From Vitellaria paradoxa (Eukaryota > Streptophyta > Magnoliopsida > Ericales > Sapotaceae): a stretch of DNA of 64,000 bases. Of the stretch, positions 1 through 11,732 are shown piece by piece. The notes beneath the pieces were generated by a model. That model was not told where the DNA came from, ran no database searches, and worked only from the letters and a program-made list of their open reading frames with translations. A program made the translations under genes and the position numbers. The stretch lies in the NCBI GenBank assembly GCA_019916065.1, contig CM034239.1, forward strand, positions 36,604,419-36,668,418, written 5' to 3'. The stretch's first letter is position 1. Each line of letters opens with the position of its first letter.

Positions 1-811
1 GTTTTGTAAGTTATATTATTTAAAGTGATTCAACTACAATTAAACTCTTCTTGGTCTTTTCTGGCAAATAGTTCTTGTTGGTGGCAATGCTCAACAAGTC
101 ACTTTTCTTAAAAGAACTCAAATTCCTCCAAAATTCTAGTTCAACCCCATAACTCCAAAAACTATTTGCCGCCGCGAACGACAGACCCGATTGAAATAAA
201 TATTCCAAAATTAATCACCCATGGCGACTCTATTCAAGCTCTCTCACGGTTTATAAGGACTTCCTAACTATAGTACAGCCGCCTCCACTCAGAAAAGGTG
301 TAGAAATTATTTTAATTTTTTTAAATTATATAATAAAATAAAATAATTTTTGAAAACATCTTGTCCACGAGTTAAGATTTAACGGTTAAAAATTAATTTT
401 TTTTATTTAATAATTGAGATTATTTTTATATTTTTAATTCCCGCTCAATTCTTATTTTAGTGGACTCTACTACTATTTATCTTATAAAATAATTTGAATT
501 TTTTAAATTTCATCATATTTCAAGACAGAAATCAAATACAAATTAAAACTACCAATTTAAACTATATCCAATTAAGTTGAATCTTCTAAATTAAAGTAAC
601 ATAATTTGTATTTTCTTTTATCATACTTATTAAAGATTAATTAGAGAGAGACCGAGACTCATGTAATAACTGTTAGGATCTAAATTATAAATTATCATAT
701 TTTTTTTATTTAAATTTTTTACCCAAAACTTTAATTATATAGAAATTTAATACAAATTTTATGCAGAGTGGCATAAACACATGTATATATATAATTAACA
801 ACAATACTTAC
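1..811. other. AT-rich stretch left of the partial gene
   Basis: No coding region is supported. If the exon at 812-1210 is real, this stretch is intron and possibly later exons of that gene, but I could not join any reading frame here to it. Positions about 350-750 are a diverged copy of a segment found again at about 30610-31005, listed separately. Confidence 0.5.
350..750. repeat. Dispersed repeat, copy 1 (mate at 30610-31005)
   Basis: The segment aligns in the same orientation over about 400 bases with the DNA just downstream of the second P450 gene. Shared blocks include CGGTTAAAAATTA against CAGTTAAAAATTA, CTTATTTTAGTRGAYTCTAC, and TGTAATARCTGTTAGGA. It has no coding content and no clear terminal repeats, so I cannot assign a family. 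A transposon fragment or an old segmental copy are both possible. Confidence 0.6.
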
Positions 812-1210
812 ACCGCCAGAAAACTTCTGTAGGAGCATAGTCTTGAGGGTATCCCATCTAGATACTTCTTCTTCTTCTTGTCCACCGTCGGCACCGTCTT
901 GTTCATTGTCGACATTATTGTCATATTGTTGGCCCCAAAATAACGAAGTTTTTGCTAGCGAAGAAGAGATGGCTTCTCGGATGGTGAAAAGTCGACCAGA
1001 ACTATAACTAGAAGAAGAAGCAGGATTGCAGAAAACGCTCTTGTTTTGAATAAGCAATGGGGTAAGTGGGCGTCTGCGTCGTTTTGGTGACGATGGAATA
1101 CTTGATAAAAAGGACTGTGGAAAGGTTTTCTTTCTACCTCTGAAGTCAGTAGTGGTAAGCTTTACCAGATCAGGACCAGCAGTAGAAGCCATATACGGGA
1201 CAGCGTACAT
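812..1210 (-). CDS. Probable first exon of an unrecognised, possibly plastid-targeted protein
   Basis: On the minus strand a frame opens at ATG 1210 (second in-frame ATG at 1192) and runs to a GGT|GTAAGT donor whose GT is at 811-810, giving 133 or 127 codons in phase 0. Read past the donor, the frame runs into AT-rich sequence and stops near 731. The N-terminal part is rich in Ser, Thr, Pro, Arg and Lys, with few acids (SSIPSSPKRRRRPLTPLL), as in chloroplast transit peptides. An acidic run (EQDGADGGQEEEEVSRWD) follows, close to the donor. The stretch is richer in G+C than its flanks, which supports coding use. The frame can be extended upstream without a stop, so the start is uncertain. I do not recognise the family and assign no function. 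Later exons should lie to the left, in part perhaps outside the window. Confidence 0.4.
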
Positions 1211-2480
1211 GATCCTTAAAATTTCTTTCTTCCGAGGAATTTGATTAATTAATTTCTTTATAAGTATATAACGCCAAGCCACACCTGCACTTGATTAAGT
1301 AAATACAATTTATTTATTATTCAAAATTTTAAAATATGCTTAATAATTTCTAATAATTCATATATATTATTTTAAAGAGATTGTTTTGCATCTCCATTAG
1401 AATTGTAATTCAAAAGTGACAGATGACTACTAAAACTTGCCTAGGAGATCTAAAAATGATAAATATAATTTAATTATATATGGATATACTTAAAGTTAAT
1501 TGTCTAGGAGAGATAAGAATTGAAAAAAAATTGAAACAACGCGGATATATTAAAGCACACATTCTTTACAAAATAATATTCTTTATATTAATTAATTTAA
1601 AAATCCAAAAGACCAGCTTTCAAAAATATTTAACAATTGAACAAATAATTTTATTTTCATAATTTAGAAACACTTATACACATCCCAGGTAAAATTTAAT
1701 ATTTGAATAAATATTTTGAACTTACATTTTCTAAATTGAATTCTTACTTATTAATAGAAGTGTCTCAATTGTTGGTATATTCATAATTAATATATGTTAA
1801 TATTACAAGATAATCAAGATTGTTTGTCACTTAATTATTAAAAACAAAAAAATAAAAAACCTGCATATATGATTGTGGCTGCTCTTATTGAGTTCTTCGC
1901 TGCAATAAGAAAACAGGACAGAAGTTAATACAAAGACTATTCCACAATAGGAACCAAAACAGTATACCTAAAATTAACTTAATTAGGCAACAAAAATCTA
2001 GAATATACAACCGACATCAGCCTGCAGAGTCCAAATAATAATAATAAATAAATAAATAGGATTGTTCTTTTAGTTCTTATATATGTATATATGTTTCTTT
2101 CTTTTTTTTTTTTTTTTTTCCTATGGGATCATAAATATTTATTAACTCAAGCACACAAAACCGATTCAACTTGAAAAAATAAAGATTTTGATAATAAAAG
2201 ATGTGTACTAAAGACCCCATTTGGAGGTGCAAAAAAAGGCAAAAAAAAAAATAATAATAACTTTTGATATTTTACATATTTCATAAAATACCAAAAATTG
2301 TTAATTTTGTTAAGTTGACAAGTTGCCAAAAAATTAACTTTTGCTGACATTGCAAGGGATATAATGGTTATTTTCTCCAATTCAACCTAAAATTTATCAA
2401 AATTTTTACCAAACCCTTAAAAGTTTAAAAAAAAATTACTAAAATTTTTTATTTATTTTACCAAATCTTAGAAGTTGCTA
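1211..2480. other. AT-rich intergenic DNA
   Basis: No gene, RNA or mobile-element signature was seen. The stretch contains short homopolymers (T run at 2102-2119) and short open frames of no distinctive composition. The part next to 1211 may include the promoter of the minus-strand exon at 812-1210. Confidence 0.5.
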
Positions 2481-2486
2481 AGGGTC

Positions 2487-3195
2487 CGTGTGTGAGTTTA
2501 AGAGAAAAGAGAAAAGGAAAGAAAACATTAATTAAGAGAGAATAAGAAAAAAATATAAATGATAATAGTTTTCTTTCCTTTTATTTGAGAGTTTGAGAAA
2601 GAAAATATAATTATTTTCTTTCTTCTTGTTTGTAAGTTGAGAAGATATGAAAAGAAAAAAAAATATATATTGTTAAAGAATGCTACTATTAAAAAAAATG
2701 TATGTACCTTGAAGCTGGAAACATAAATATACATATATATATATATATATATATACAGAAGATTAAACCAAAGCCTTGAAACGATTGGAAATATTAACAT
2801 ATATATATATATACACTAAAACGTGATTCAGTCCCCCCCTAAAAGAAAGAAAAAAATAGTGCAGAACATTATTGGAAAAAAAATTAAAACTTACCTAGGT
2901 TACGAAACTGTTGGAAAGGGATGAAGTGAGAATTTGAGAAGAGTTATAAAAACCTATCAAAGTATTAAAAGGGTTTAATTTGTATTAGGACATATTTATA
3001 ATTTTTTTTCTTACTCTTTTATTTCATTAGTAAATGTGTTATTTTAAAAATTTCATCAAACAACTTTTTTCTTCTCTGAATTTCTTTCTGCTTTTGGGAG
3101 GATGAGAATTTTAAAAAAACAAACTACTCAATTTTTTTTCTCATTTCTTCCTCTTTATTCTCTTTTTTTTTCCCCCAAAAAACTCACAAACAAGA
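2487..3195. repeat. Possible MITE with purine/pyrimidine-rich inverted ends
   Basis: The left end (GTGTGAGTTTAAGAGAAAAG, from about 2490) is roughly the reverse complement of the right end near 3150-3195 (CTCACAAAC preceded by pyrimidine runs). The interior has a TA dinucleotide run (2733-2755) and no coding content. No target duplication was found, and low-complexity sequence could create the resemblance. Confidence 0.25.
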
Positions 3196-5087
3196 GTTAT
3201 ATGCTTTAAAATTTTTTCTTTTCTCTTATTTTCTTTCCCATTTCTCTCCATCTAAATGATAAAAGTTATTAAAAATTGTTATTTTTTTATCAAGTACACA
3301 AAAAGTTTTATTTATTAACCTTTGCCAAAAGAAATTTAAATATTACTAAAAATTTTGACTTTCATCAAGGCACAAAAGGGTCGGCTGAATTTTACAAAAT
3401 CTGAGATAACACGTTACAACATAAATATATTGTAATTTGAAAAGTATATATTGTAATTTCAAAAGTATTGTAATTCCAAAAAATAATTAAATAGGATTTT
3501 TATTCTTATTTTTAGTTTTTTATCAAATAGTATTGTAATTCCGAAAGATCAGCCATCAGAATTGTATTAGGAATATTCTAATAATCATAAACAGTACGTA
3601 CCGTGTCACTTTATCCAATCAATCCAGCAAGCAGAAACGGCTACTTCATCGTGAGAGGTCAGAAAAGCATCCTCCTATCCATTATTTTAATTAATAAAGA
3701 TACAGAGAGGGAGCGTCATGATACATGTAAATTTATAATTTAGTTAACACATAATATTTAATTAAATATGTAGAACTTTTATCTTCATGTTATTCACATA
3801 TTTTATTTACTTGTATAATATAATTAAGAACACGTACCTTGAGCCATTACTATAAAAATCTAAATGAAGAAACTATTTAAAAATTATGTTCTTAAATCTT
3901 CTCCTTTAACAAAATAAAACCCTTTGGAAAATAGGGTTTCTTCCTCGTACCTTATAAATCTTAATGTGTTGTAATTTTTAATAATGTGTATGAATTGATG
4001 GAATTCATTCACTATTTATAGGGAGAGAGAACTCAATTTCCTAATTAATCAATTAATCTCTACCGTCCATAAAAGTAAGATATGGTTAAGAAATTAACTC
4101 ATAATATTTTACTAATAATAAATTTCTAAGTAATTCCTTATCAAATTTGAATTCTTATATTGAACACTTTAATTAAGACATTAATTATCAAAATTAAATA
4201 TTAATTAATTCCAACACATGTAACATCAAATGATTACAGGCATATACTTTTATATATATTTCAAAAGCACTCGCATGCACGGAAGGACGACTGAGGGAGA
4301 TGAGGTAGGGTTGTGGTTTTGCTTATTTTGATCGGGCGAGAAAGCTTCATATGTGAGAAATTGAATAGGGTTTTGTTGTGTGCGTTTGAAGTTAGGGCCT
4401 TTATATAGGCCCACACAAGCCATTCCACCCCCCACGATGGGCAAATTTACCATATTATATATTAATTTTATTTTTTAATCATACATTAGGTTAATAATCA
4501 CTTAAAAATAATGTTTATTAAATTATATTACCAAAAAATGATTAGCCTATTAAATAAATATTTTAATTTATTAACAAATAAAATATATAATTAATTTATT
4601 TTTATTAATTAAAATATCACACGATGAATAAATTATCATTATTATTTAATTAATTATATTCATTGAGAATCAAATTTAGATAAAAATTCATGAATGACTT
4701 GAAATAATATATTGAAGAATAATTAGATATGTAAAATAATAAAAATATAAAAATTAATTCATTACATTATTTTTATTTTTCCTTTTGGTTATAAAATTTT
4801 ATTAATTTTAATTTTTTATCTCAATTATCAAAGTAAAATGAGTTAAGATGATGATAATTTTTCAATTGAACTATAATTCTAAATCTATATAAGAACAAAT
4901 TTTAATTATTATTAAAAAAATTATAAAAAATTGTAAAATTATATATAACTCTAAATGTGTATGTTGTTAAGTAGAATTTATCTTTTTATTTTCTTTGATA
5001 ATACTCTTATTATGCAAATATTTCAAAAAATAACAAAATAATTAACTATTGATATACTATACAATTCAACGGAAATATTAAAAAAAT
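3196..5087. other. AT-rich intergenic DNA
   Basis: No supported gene. A short minus-strand open frame at 4250-4453 lies in slightly GC-richer DNA but has no recognisable motif. Positions about 4440-4790 resemble a segment at 49440-49740, listed separately. Confidence 0.5.
4440..4790. repeat. Dispersed AT-rich repeat, copy 1 (mate at 49440-49740)
   Basis: Same-orientation resemblance to the DNA downstream of the first RLP gene. The best block contains TTAATTAAAATATCACAYGA, followed by AATAAATTAT, a TATATTCATYGAG motif and TATGTAAAATAATA. The family is unknown and the ends are unclear because of the AT-rich composition. Confidence 0.4.
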
Positions 5088-5805
5088 AATTTATGACAAA
5101 CATTGTGTTAAATTATAATTAGAATAAATAATAAATTTTTGATTAAATAATTACATATCCACTAATTTTATAATTTTCTTTATGAAATTTAACAAGTTTT
5201 AAGTTTTATTCTATCTTATATGTTCTTTTTCTTGGGGGGAACCTCCTTAGGGGAGGAGGATTTGACAGAGATCCTTACCAATTTATTAAAATTAATAAAA
5301 CAGTATATGATGAAAGAGAATCTAAACTTTACCTCCAAAAGAAGTAAAGGAAAGTAATAATAAAAATACCTAAATTAACAAAAAGAGAGTCGTTGATGAG
5401 AAAGATAGACCATGTGTAAGTCTTGTATCATGTTGTTACCAACACGAGCTGCTCTGATAAGCCAGCCCGATTTATCTACAAGTAAGCCCACCGCCACAAG
5501 TGGGAAACTTGCGTTCTGCCAGTGGGCTAAGGCCCACCTATGAACTCCAATGAGTCCATCCCGGTAAGCAAGGACAAGCTTTGGACACGGTAACCATCCG
5601 CTCAACTCCGACATGCCCCCAAAACTTGGGTCACAAGCCCACGTTACCGGTTTGGCTATCTTATATGTTAATTTATGATAATCATTAAGTTAAATTATAA
5701 TTAGAATAAATAATAAAATTTTAATTAAATAATTATATATTTCTTAATTTTATAATTTTCTTCATGAAATTTAATAGTTTTAAATTTTATTCTATTTCAT
5801 ATGTT
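5088..5805. repeat. Tandem dimer of a ~137-base unit, split by an insertion
   Basis: Unit 1 (5088-5224) and unit 2 (5670-5805) both start AATTTATGA and end CATATGTT or TATATGTT, and can be aligned along their whole length. Taking out the insertion and one target copy (5225-5669) restores two units lying head to tail. The dimer has no coding content. Confidence 0.75.
5225..5655 (-). mobile_element. 431-base retroposon-like insertion with a 14-base target duplication
   Basis: The identical 14-mer CTATCTTATATGTT flanks the insert at 5211-5224 and 5656-5669. The insert is much richer in G+C than its surroundings over 5390-5655. Read on the minus strand it has a GC-rich head, then a T-rich stretch, then an oligo-pyrimidine and CCTCC-rich tail. 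Target duplications of this length are typical of LINE/SINE-type integration rather than of DNA transposons. A 79-codon minus-strand open frame (5614-5375) covers the head, but its product resembles nothing I can name. No clear RNA polymerase III A/B boxes or long poly(A) tail are visible, so the class (SINE, 5'-truncated LINE or processed transcript) stays open. Confidence 0.6.
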
Positions 5806-6590
5806 GAAAAAATGATTAAAAAATAAAAGTACCACTTGAGTTGGGTATGAATTTAAAGTCTTATAAGGATTTATCCAATAAGATATAGTATGATTTTATT
5901 ATCTTTTAAACAATAATTTTCTAAAATATACATATGTGTATTTCATTAATCATAAATAATGAGTACATATAAGTATTTTCATCTCTTCATTTTTTTGACT
6001 CTTTCTTCCTTGGAGAAATCTTGATCTAAAAACATAGTGATCATATGTACGGGAGAAATTTTACAAATTAGAGTTTTGGACTTTGGGGTTATATCACAAA
6101 ATTGATTATGCATAAATTCATGCATCGTGAATAAAAATTTCAACCAAATGCAAAGCATTAATTCTAGGCTACCAAACAAAGCATAACAATTTAATTAAAC
6201 AATTATTGTAGGTTAAAATTAAAAACTACAAATATTATACCAAATTATGCCCGTTTAGAAAGAACTCTGGCTCTTGGAAATTTGACCCGCTTAATTTTGA
6301 TTCATTGTTTGTGATCTTTAGATAGTCTATTAATAATAATATTTAACAATTGATAATGAAAGGGTAACGATAAAAAAAGGTAACTATTGTGTGATTCTTT
6401 ATTTGTGGTCCTTAAATAATTGGTTAATAATATTTATTCAATTGGTAATGAAAGGATATTAATAAAAAAATATATGATTATTATGTAATTTAAAAATAAC
6501 CTATCTATTAATATATTCAGTTAAAAATCTATGAATGAAAACTCTCTTAGTTCTCTTTATTTAGGGATATTATCTAAATTTACTGATTAA
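5806..6590. other. AT-rich intergenic DNA with a ~100-base tandem repeat
   Basis: No gene was recognised. Positions about 6291-6395 and 6396-6490 are two diverged copies of a ~100-base unit (GATTCWTTRTTTGTG, then ATAATATTT, then CAATTGRTAATGAAAGG), and a third partial copy lies at about 6580-6632. Confidence 0.5.
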
Positions 6591-7560
6591 GAATAATATT
6601 TATTCAATTGGCAATCAAAGTAAAATTTACGAGAACAGAACTCCATCATTGGTAAATTGCTTCGGAGGGCTTGCAAGCAAAGTCCATTATTTGCCACTGA
6701 AAAACAACAAGAGGGGACTCGTATGGCTTCCTGTGTAAGGACTTCAAGGGAAAAATGACCAACGACTGACAAAGGAACAAAAGGTTGAGAGTTCATTCAT
6801 TATAAAAGGTGGGAAATATCCAGAGAAAGTCGTGCTCTTTATATGTGGTTATTTGGGAAGGGTACATTTGTCTCCATTAATAAAAAAGATAAGAAAGAAC
6901 ACACCTGCGACAAGAACGACATTGATCTGGAAAGTGAGCTAGCTCCCGGGACAATGTACCTTATCACTGGATGGTAAAAAATCAGTAGTGGGCTCTTCCT
7001 AATCACTTTACAACCTGTTTTCCAGACATCGCTAAGACTATTAGTTGTTCTTACAGCCTCTCTAGTCTAAGCTGGTAGATGGTTCTCCAGTAAATTGGCT
7101 TTATAATAAACCATCAGATAGGATAGCCTTATCCATTCTATAGAGATAGAGTTTCCATGCGGAGTTGCCCAGAACAAGGTTTGGGGGGGAGCCTCTCACT
7201 TGCCTGATCAAAGGAGAAGCTATGAGTTGAAAGTGAAGTAGGTAGGGACGGGGCCCTTCAAGCACGCTTTATTTTAAAAGACTTTTAAATTTGGACAATG
7301 GGTTGATACACTGTTGTCGATGAGAAAGTGGACCATTTGCTCTCCTTCAATGCCTTCTAAAAGTGCCGCCTTACATTCAAACAAAGAGTCAGGGTCGAAA
7401 AACGAGGTTTGTTGCTGCTACTACTTCTACTAAAGTACCATAATCGGACTGCTTGAAAAACAATACTTTATTGTGTGCACTGAGGAACTCGTGGTTAGAA
7501 GTCACCTTGAGTTCACTAAAAGACTAGGGCTATGGTAACTAACCTGGTGAGTTCTATGTG
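6590..7560. other. GC-richer non-coding block, possibly organelle-derived
   Basis: This block is clearly richer in G+C than the DNA on either side and has no low-complexity runs. It has no long open frame and no transposon signature. Composition and texture (for example GTAGGGACGGGGCCCTTC at about 7243) recall plant mitochondrial intergenic DNA, so a nuclear copy of mitochondrial DNA is my best guess. The minus-strand frame at 6796-6587 (69 codons) has no recognisable motif. An old gene fragment is the alternative. Confidence 0.3.
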
Positions 7561-7917
7561 TTAGAGTATTCCTGCAAAAATTCTGCCTGCATCTTTAATC
7601 ACGTTACAATGGAACATAATTTGGCCTTATCGTTTAAAGAAAAGGAAAGCAACCCAAGTTGTATTGTTTCTTCAATGCAATGTTAGTCCAAAAATTTACC
7701 TCGTACATCCTCAAAATCCCTTATGTGCAAGTAGGGATTTTTAGATTCCATCCTATGAAAAGGTGGAATCACTTGAATCATACTAGACTTAAAATTAAAG
7801 GTTGACTGATTCTCTATCAAAAAAAATACACAAGGGTGTACTCTGTCTCACCGTATGTAAATGGGCACGAAGAGACCGATCATGATTCGGTTTATGAGCA
7901 TGCAAAGGTACAACTGC
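7561..7917. other. Unassigned DNA before the Copia element
   Basis: No gene or repeat was recognised. The five bases next to the LTR (ACTGC) do not match those at the far end of the element (AGAAT). Confidence 0.4.
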
Positions 7918-8356
7918 TGAAGATACTTTGTAATTTTCAACAAGTTAAGCATGGGCTTAAGGAGAGTTTTTGACTTTCCAAAGCACTTGGAAATAAAGTG
8001 AAATAACTCTGTAGAATTTTACAGAGAAAGTTTCAATTGTTTATAAATGAAGAAGTCTAGAAAAGCCTTAAAATTAGAAAGGAAAAAATCTGCAAAAAAA
8101 TATAGCGGTAATAGTAGTCCAAAGTAGAGCACTTTGCTCTAGTAGCAACAAATTCTAGGGCCGAAGTAATCTGTTTTTTGTAATTAATTGTAATGCAATG
8201 CAATGTTATAATGCTTCTTTTGTGAAGTTTTATATCTATAAAAAACCCCTTGATCCTTGATTTACTGCAAAAGCAAAGTATAGTTTCTCAAGTTCATTTT
8301 CTTTCATACCTATCTTATTTGCTTCCAAACCACTATTCCTTCTGTTGCCTCTAACA
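7918..8356 (+). repeat. 5' LTR of the Copia element
   Basis: It starts with TG and ends with CA, and matches 12507-12942 along its whole length. A TATA-like TATATCTATAAAA lies near the right part (about 8231-8243), where transcription would be expected to start. Confidence 0.9.
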
Positions 8357-8359
8357 AAT

Positions 8360-8371
8360 TGGTATCAGAGC
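8360..8371 (+). other. Primer-binding site (initiator tRNA-Met type)
   Basis: TGGTATCAGAGC begins three bases after the 5' LTR and is complementary to the 3' end of plant initiator tRNA-Met, the usual primer of Copia elements. Confidence 0.9.
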
Positions 8372-8435
8372 TTCTATTTTTCAGCAATCCTTCTTTATTC
8401 TTCCTCTATTCCTAAAACCCTGTACCTCATTTCCA

Positions 8436-9248
8436 ATGGCATTAAACTCAGTTCTAACCATGTTTGCATATTCTCTAAACCAAGTTTCCATTTTTGAAAG
8501 AGAGCACCATGATTATTGGAGTAGCCAAATGAAGATTATCTTCATCTCTCAAGATCTTTGGGAAGTTGTTGAGAACACTTATCTAGAACATCCTCCAACA
8601 GTAAGTTCTTCAGATCGGATAGAACCACAACAAAAGTAATATAAAGAAAATCTCAAAAGAGATGCAAGTGCACCAAGGTATATCCAACAAGGGGCAAGCA
8701 AATTAATGTATCCTTGAATCTTTGGTTCAAATAAAGCAAAGCAAGCCTGGGATGTCCTGAAGAATTAAGTCCAAGGAAATGATAAAGTGATCTCCATCAA
8801 GCTACAGTATCTTCGGAGGGAATTTGACAATATGGCAATGAAGGAAGGTGAAGGTGTTCAGCTATTCCTCTCCAAAGTTTCTGAACTTGTCAATCAAATT
8901 TAGAGTTGTGGAGAGAGCATTCAAGACAAAAAGATTGTTCAAAAGGTTCTTCAGAGTCTTCCTCAAAAGTTTGATCATGTTGTTGCAGCTATTGAAGAAC
9001 CAAAAAATCTTGACGAGTATTCTTTGCATGAACTCATGAGTTCTCTCCAAACATATGAACAAAGAATCAATAGGTCAACAAGTCAACCAATGGAGCAAAC
9101 ATTTCAAGCCAAGCTTAATGTCTTCATAAAAGGACAACCAAACCAGAGCAATGGAAAAGAGGGGGTTCATTCCAAAGGAAAGGAAAAAGCCAGTATAACC
9201 AAAATGATGGAGATGGAAAAACTAAGGAAAAAAAAAGAAAATTTTTAG
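8436..9248 (+). pseudogene. Copia gag remnant
   Basis: The first frame (8436-8639) contains the DYWSSQMKIIFISQDLWEVVE block typical of Copia Gag N-termini (gag-polypeptide/UBN2 type). After a stop at 8638-8640 the Gag sequence continues through about 8650-9248 with frameshifts. It includes a remnant of the SLPQKFDHVVAAIEE block (about 8960-9005) and a MHELMSSLQTYEQRI segment (from 9024). Gag would form the cytoplasmic particle; this copy cannot make a complete one. Confidence 0.85.
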
Positions 9249-9264
9249 CCAAGATCAGGTAATT

Positions 9265-9510
9265 TTACTTCTAATTACTGCATTTGCAAGAAGACCAATC
9301 ATGAGACAAAATATTGTAGATTTACATGCAATAGATGCAAGATTGCAAACCATTCTCAAAGAGATTGCTAGTGTCAAGATAAAAATAAGAAAGATGAAGT
9401 AGAAATTGCAAAAAATGAGACCGATACACTGTTTTGCTGCATGGATGTTCGAAATGATTCTCAGAATATTTAATATTTGGATAATGGCTGTAGTAACCAC
9501 ATGTTGGGTA
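9265..9510 (+). pseudogene. Copia zinc knuckle and protease remnant
   Basis: A full CCHC knuckle, CNRCKIANHSQRDC (C-x2-C-x4-H-x4-C), is encoded at 9327-9368, preceded by a damaged one. The protease start is read at 9474-9510 as YLDNGCSNHM, where active proteases have Asp-Ser-Gly; Ser is replaced by Asn. A stop lies directly before it (TAA 9471-9473). Protease activity is not expected. Confidence 0.75.
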
Positions 9511-9655
9511 GCCGAGACATCTTCGTGGAGCATGATCAAAACTTCACTTCCTAAGTAAAACTTGGAGATGGAAAGCTACAAAGTGCTGAAGCCAAGGGAG
9601 TCATTGTTGTCCACACCAAGAGAGGTAACAAAAACTCATTGGTGATGTTCTTTAT

Positions 9656-10591
9656 GTGCATAACTTGACTCAAAATCTTTTAAGTATTGGACAACTCTTT
9701 CAAAAGGTTTATTCTGTGATTTTTGAAGATGAAAAGTACAGAATTTTTGACAAGAAAAATAATTTCATAGTAGCAATAGATGAAATGAGTCAAAATAAGG
9801 TATTTCCTCTCATTATGCCAAAAGTTGAGAAAGTTGCATTGAAAAGTGAAAGTTTTGGTGAAACTTCATTATGGCATTTAAGATATGGCCATTTAAACAA
9901 CAAGGGAATACAATTACTGAGGAAAAAAAGTATGGTGGTTGGGCTCCCTCAAATTAAAAGAAAAGATCAAGTTTGTGAAGGTTGCATTTATGGGAAGATG
10001 CGCAGACTTCCTTTTCCTAAAACTTCTTGGAGAGCAAACGCTCCATTAGAACTTATGCATGTTGATATTTGGGTTCCTGGTACGATGCCTTCTCTCAGTG
10101 ATAAAAGGTATTTAATCCTCTTTGTTGATGACTACATAAGAATATTATGGGTTTTCTTTCTTGATCAAAAGTCTGAAGTATTTTCAGTGTTTATTCACTT
10201 CAAAGCTCTTGTGGAAATACAATGTAGCCACCAAATAAAGACTCTACGGACTGATCATGGAGGAGAGTTCATTTACACTCCATTCATGGACTATTGCAAA
10301 GAACATGGGATTCAAAGGCAACTTACAATTAAAAGAAGTCCACAGAAAAATGATGTTACTGAACAGGAGAATTGAACCATTACAGAGATGGCTCAGAGTA
10401 TGTTAAAAGGCAAAAGTCTACCTAACAAAATTTGGGCAGAAGCTGTAAATATAGCCATTTATGTTCTCATTCGATCACCCACAAAGGCTATGCGCACCAT
10501 AACTCCATTTGAAGCTTGGAACAAAAGAAAGCCAGTAATTGATCATTTAAAAGTGTTTGGTTGCATTTCTTACTCTCTAATTCCTTCTTAA
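9656..10591 (+). pseudogene. Copia integrase remnant
   Basis: The frame starts in the GAG-pre-integrase region (LWHLRYGHLNNKG, residues 72-84 from 9656). It continues through the HHCC-type segment (CEGCIYGK) into the integrase core. The three catalytic positions are still seen: Asp in MHVDIW, Asp in RTDHGGEF and Glu in DVTEQEN. A stop at 10373-10375 then breaks the frame. The C-terminal part resumes at 10388-10591 (MAQSMLKGKSLPNKIWAEA, then FEAWNKRKP), ending in another stop. It is a well-preserved but broken pol segment. Confidence 0.9.
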
Positions 10592-11730
10592 AACAGGTAG
10601 AAATTTAATAAAAAAGCTGAAAAACTCATTTTCATTGGAGATAGTGATGAGTCCGAAGGCTATAGCTTATTCAATCCAAAGACTAACAAGTTGGTAGTGT
10701 CAAGAGATGTATTTGATGAAATGGCAGCTTGGAGTTGGAAAGAAAACTCCTCTCGAACACTAATGACATATAAGTTTTGGGAGCAAGAAGATCAACCTTA
10801 CCACACTCCAACTTCTAGTCCAAATTCTAGTCTAGCAGGAACTCCGACATCAAGTCCCTCAAGTGAAATATCAACATCCTCAAGTGTAGAAAATTTAGAT
10901 TCTCCACCAAGAAAAGTACGTCCTTTAATAGACATATATGAATCTTGTAATGTAGCTTTCTTTGCTTGTGAACTACCAAAATTTGAAGAAACCGCGAAGA
11001 AAAAAGTGTGGAGAATAGTAATGGATGAAGGAATTTCCACCATTGAGACGAATAAAACTTGAAAGCTTGTGGACTTGCCAAAAGGAAAAGAAGTAATCAG
11101 GTTAAAATGGATTTACAAGACTAAATTTAAAGAAGATGGTTCCATTCAAAAGCACAAAGCAAGACTTGTAGCAAAAGGCTATTCTCAATTGCCCGAAATT
11201 GACTTCAATGGAACTTTTGCCCCAGTTGCTTGCATAGCAACTATACGGCCTGTTCTTGCATTAGCTTCTCAATTGGAATTAAATATGTACCAGCTAGATG
11301 TTGAATCTGCTTTTCTCAATGAGAGCTTGAAGAAGAAGTCTATGTTGATCAACCACAAGGCTATGAGTAAAAAGGCATGAAGATAAAGTCAACCTACTTC
11401 AAAAGGCACTCTATGGCATGAAATAAGCACCTAGAGCATGGAATAGCAAGATTGATGGATGTTTTTGTCAAAATGGATTCCAAAGAAGTCCAAGTGAACC
11501 TTTACTCTATGTAAAAAAACAAGGTATGAATGACTTTTTCATAATTTGCTTATATATTGATGATTTGATCTAGATGGGTACAAGCATGAAGATGGTTGAA
11601 GACTTCAAAAAGAAAATGATGGAAGAATTTAAGATGAATAACTTGGGGCTTATGAAGTATTTTCTTGGAATATATGTAAAGCAATCAACAAGGAAGTTTT
11701 TTGTCTCTCAAGAAATATAATACCTTGAAG
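10592..11730 (+). pseudogene. Copia reverse transcriptase remnant
   Basis: A serine/threonine/proline-rich linker is encoded at 10691-11062, followed by the reverse transcriptase block from 11069 (LKWIYKTKFKEDGS, HKARLVAKGYSQ, TFAPVA, YQLDVESAFLN). The catalytic YxDD motif is present as YIDD at about 11553-11564. Stops and frameshifts at 11060-11062, 11378-11380, 11571-11573 and elsewhere break the frame. Confidence 0.9.
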
Positions 11731-11732
11731 AT

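Noticed and set aside
6587..6796. 69-codon minus-strand frame in the GC-richer block
   Set aside because: No domain, no signal for transcription, and the rest of the block is non-coding.
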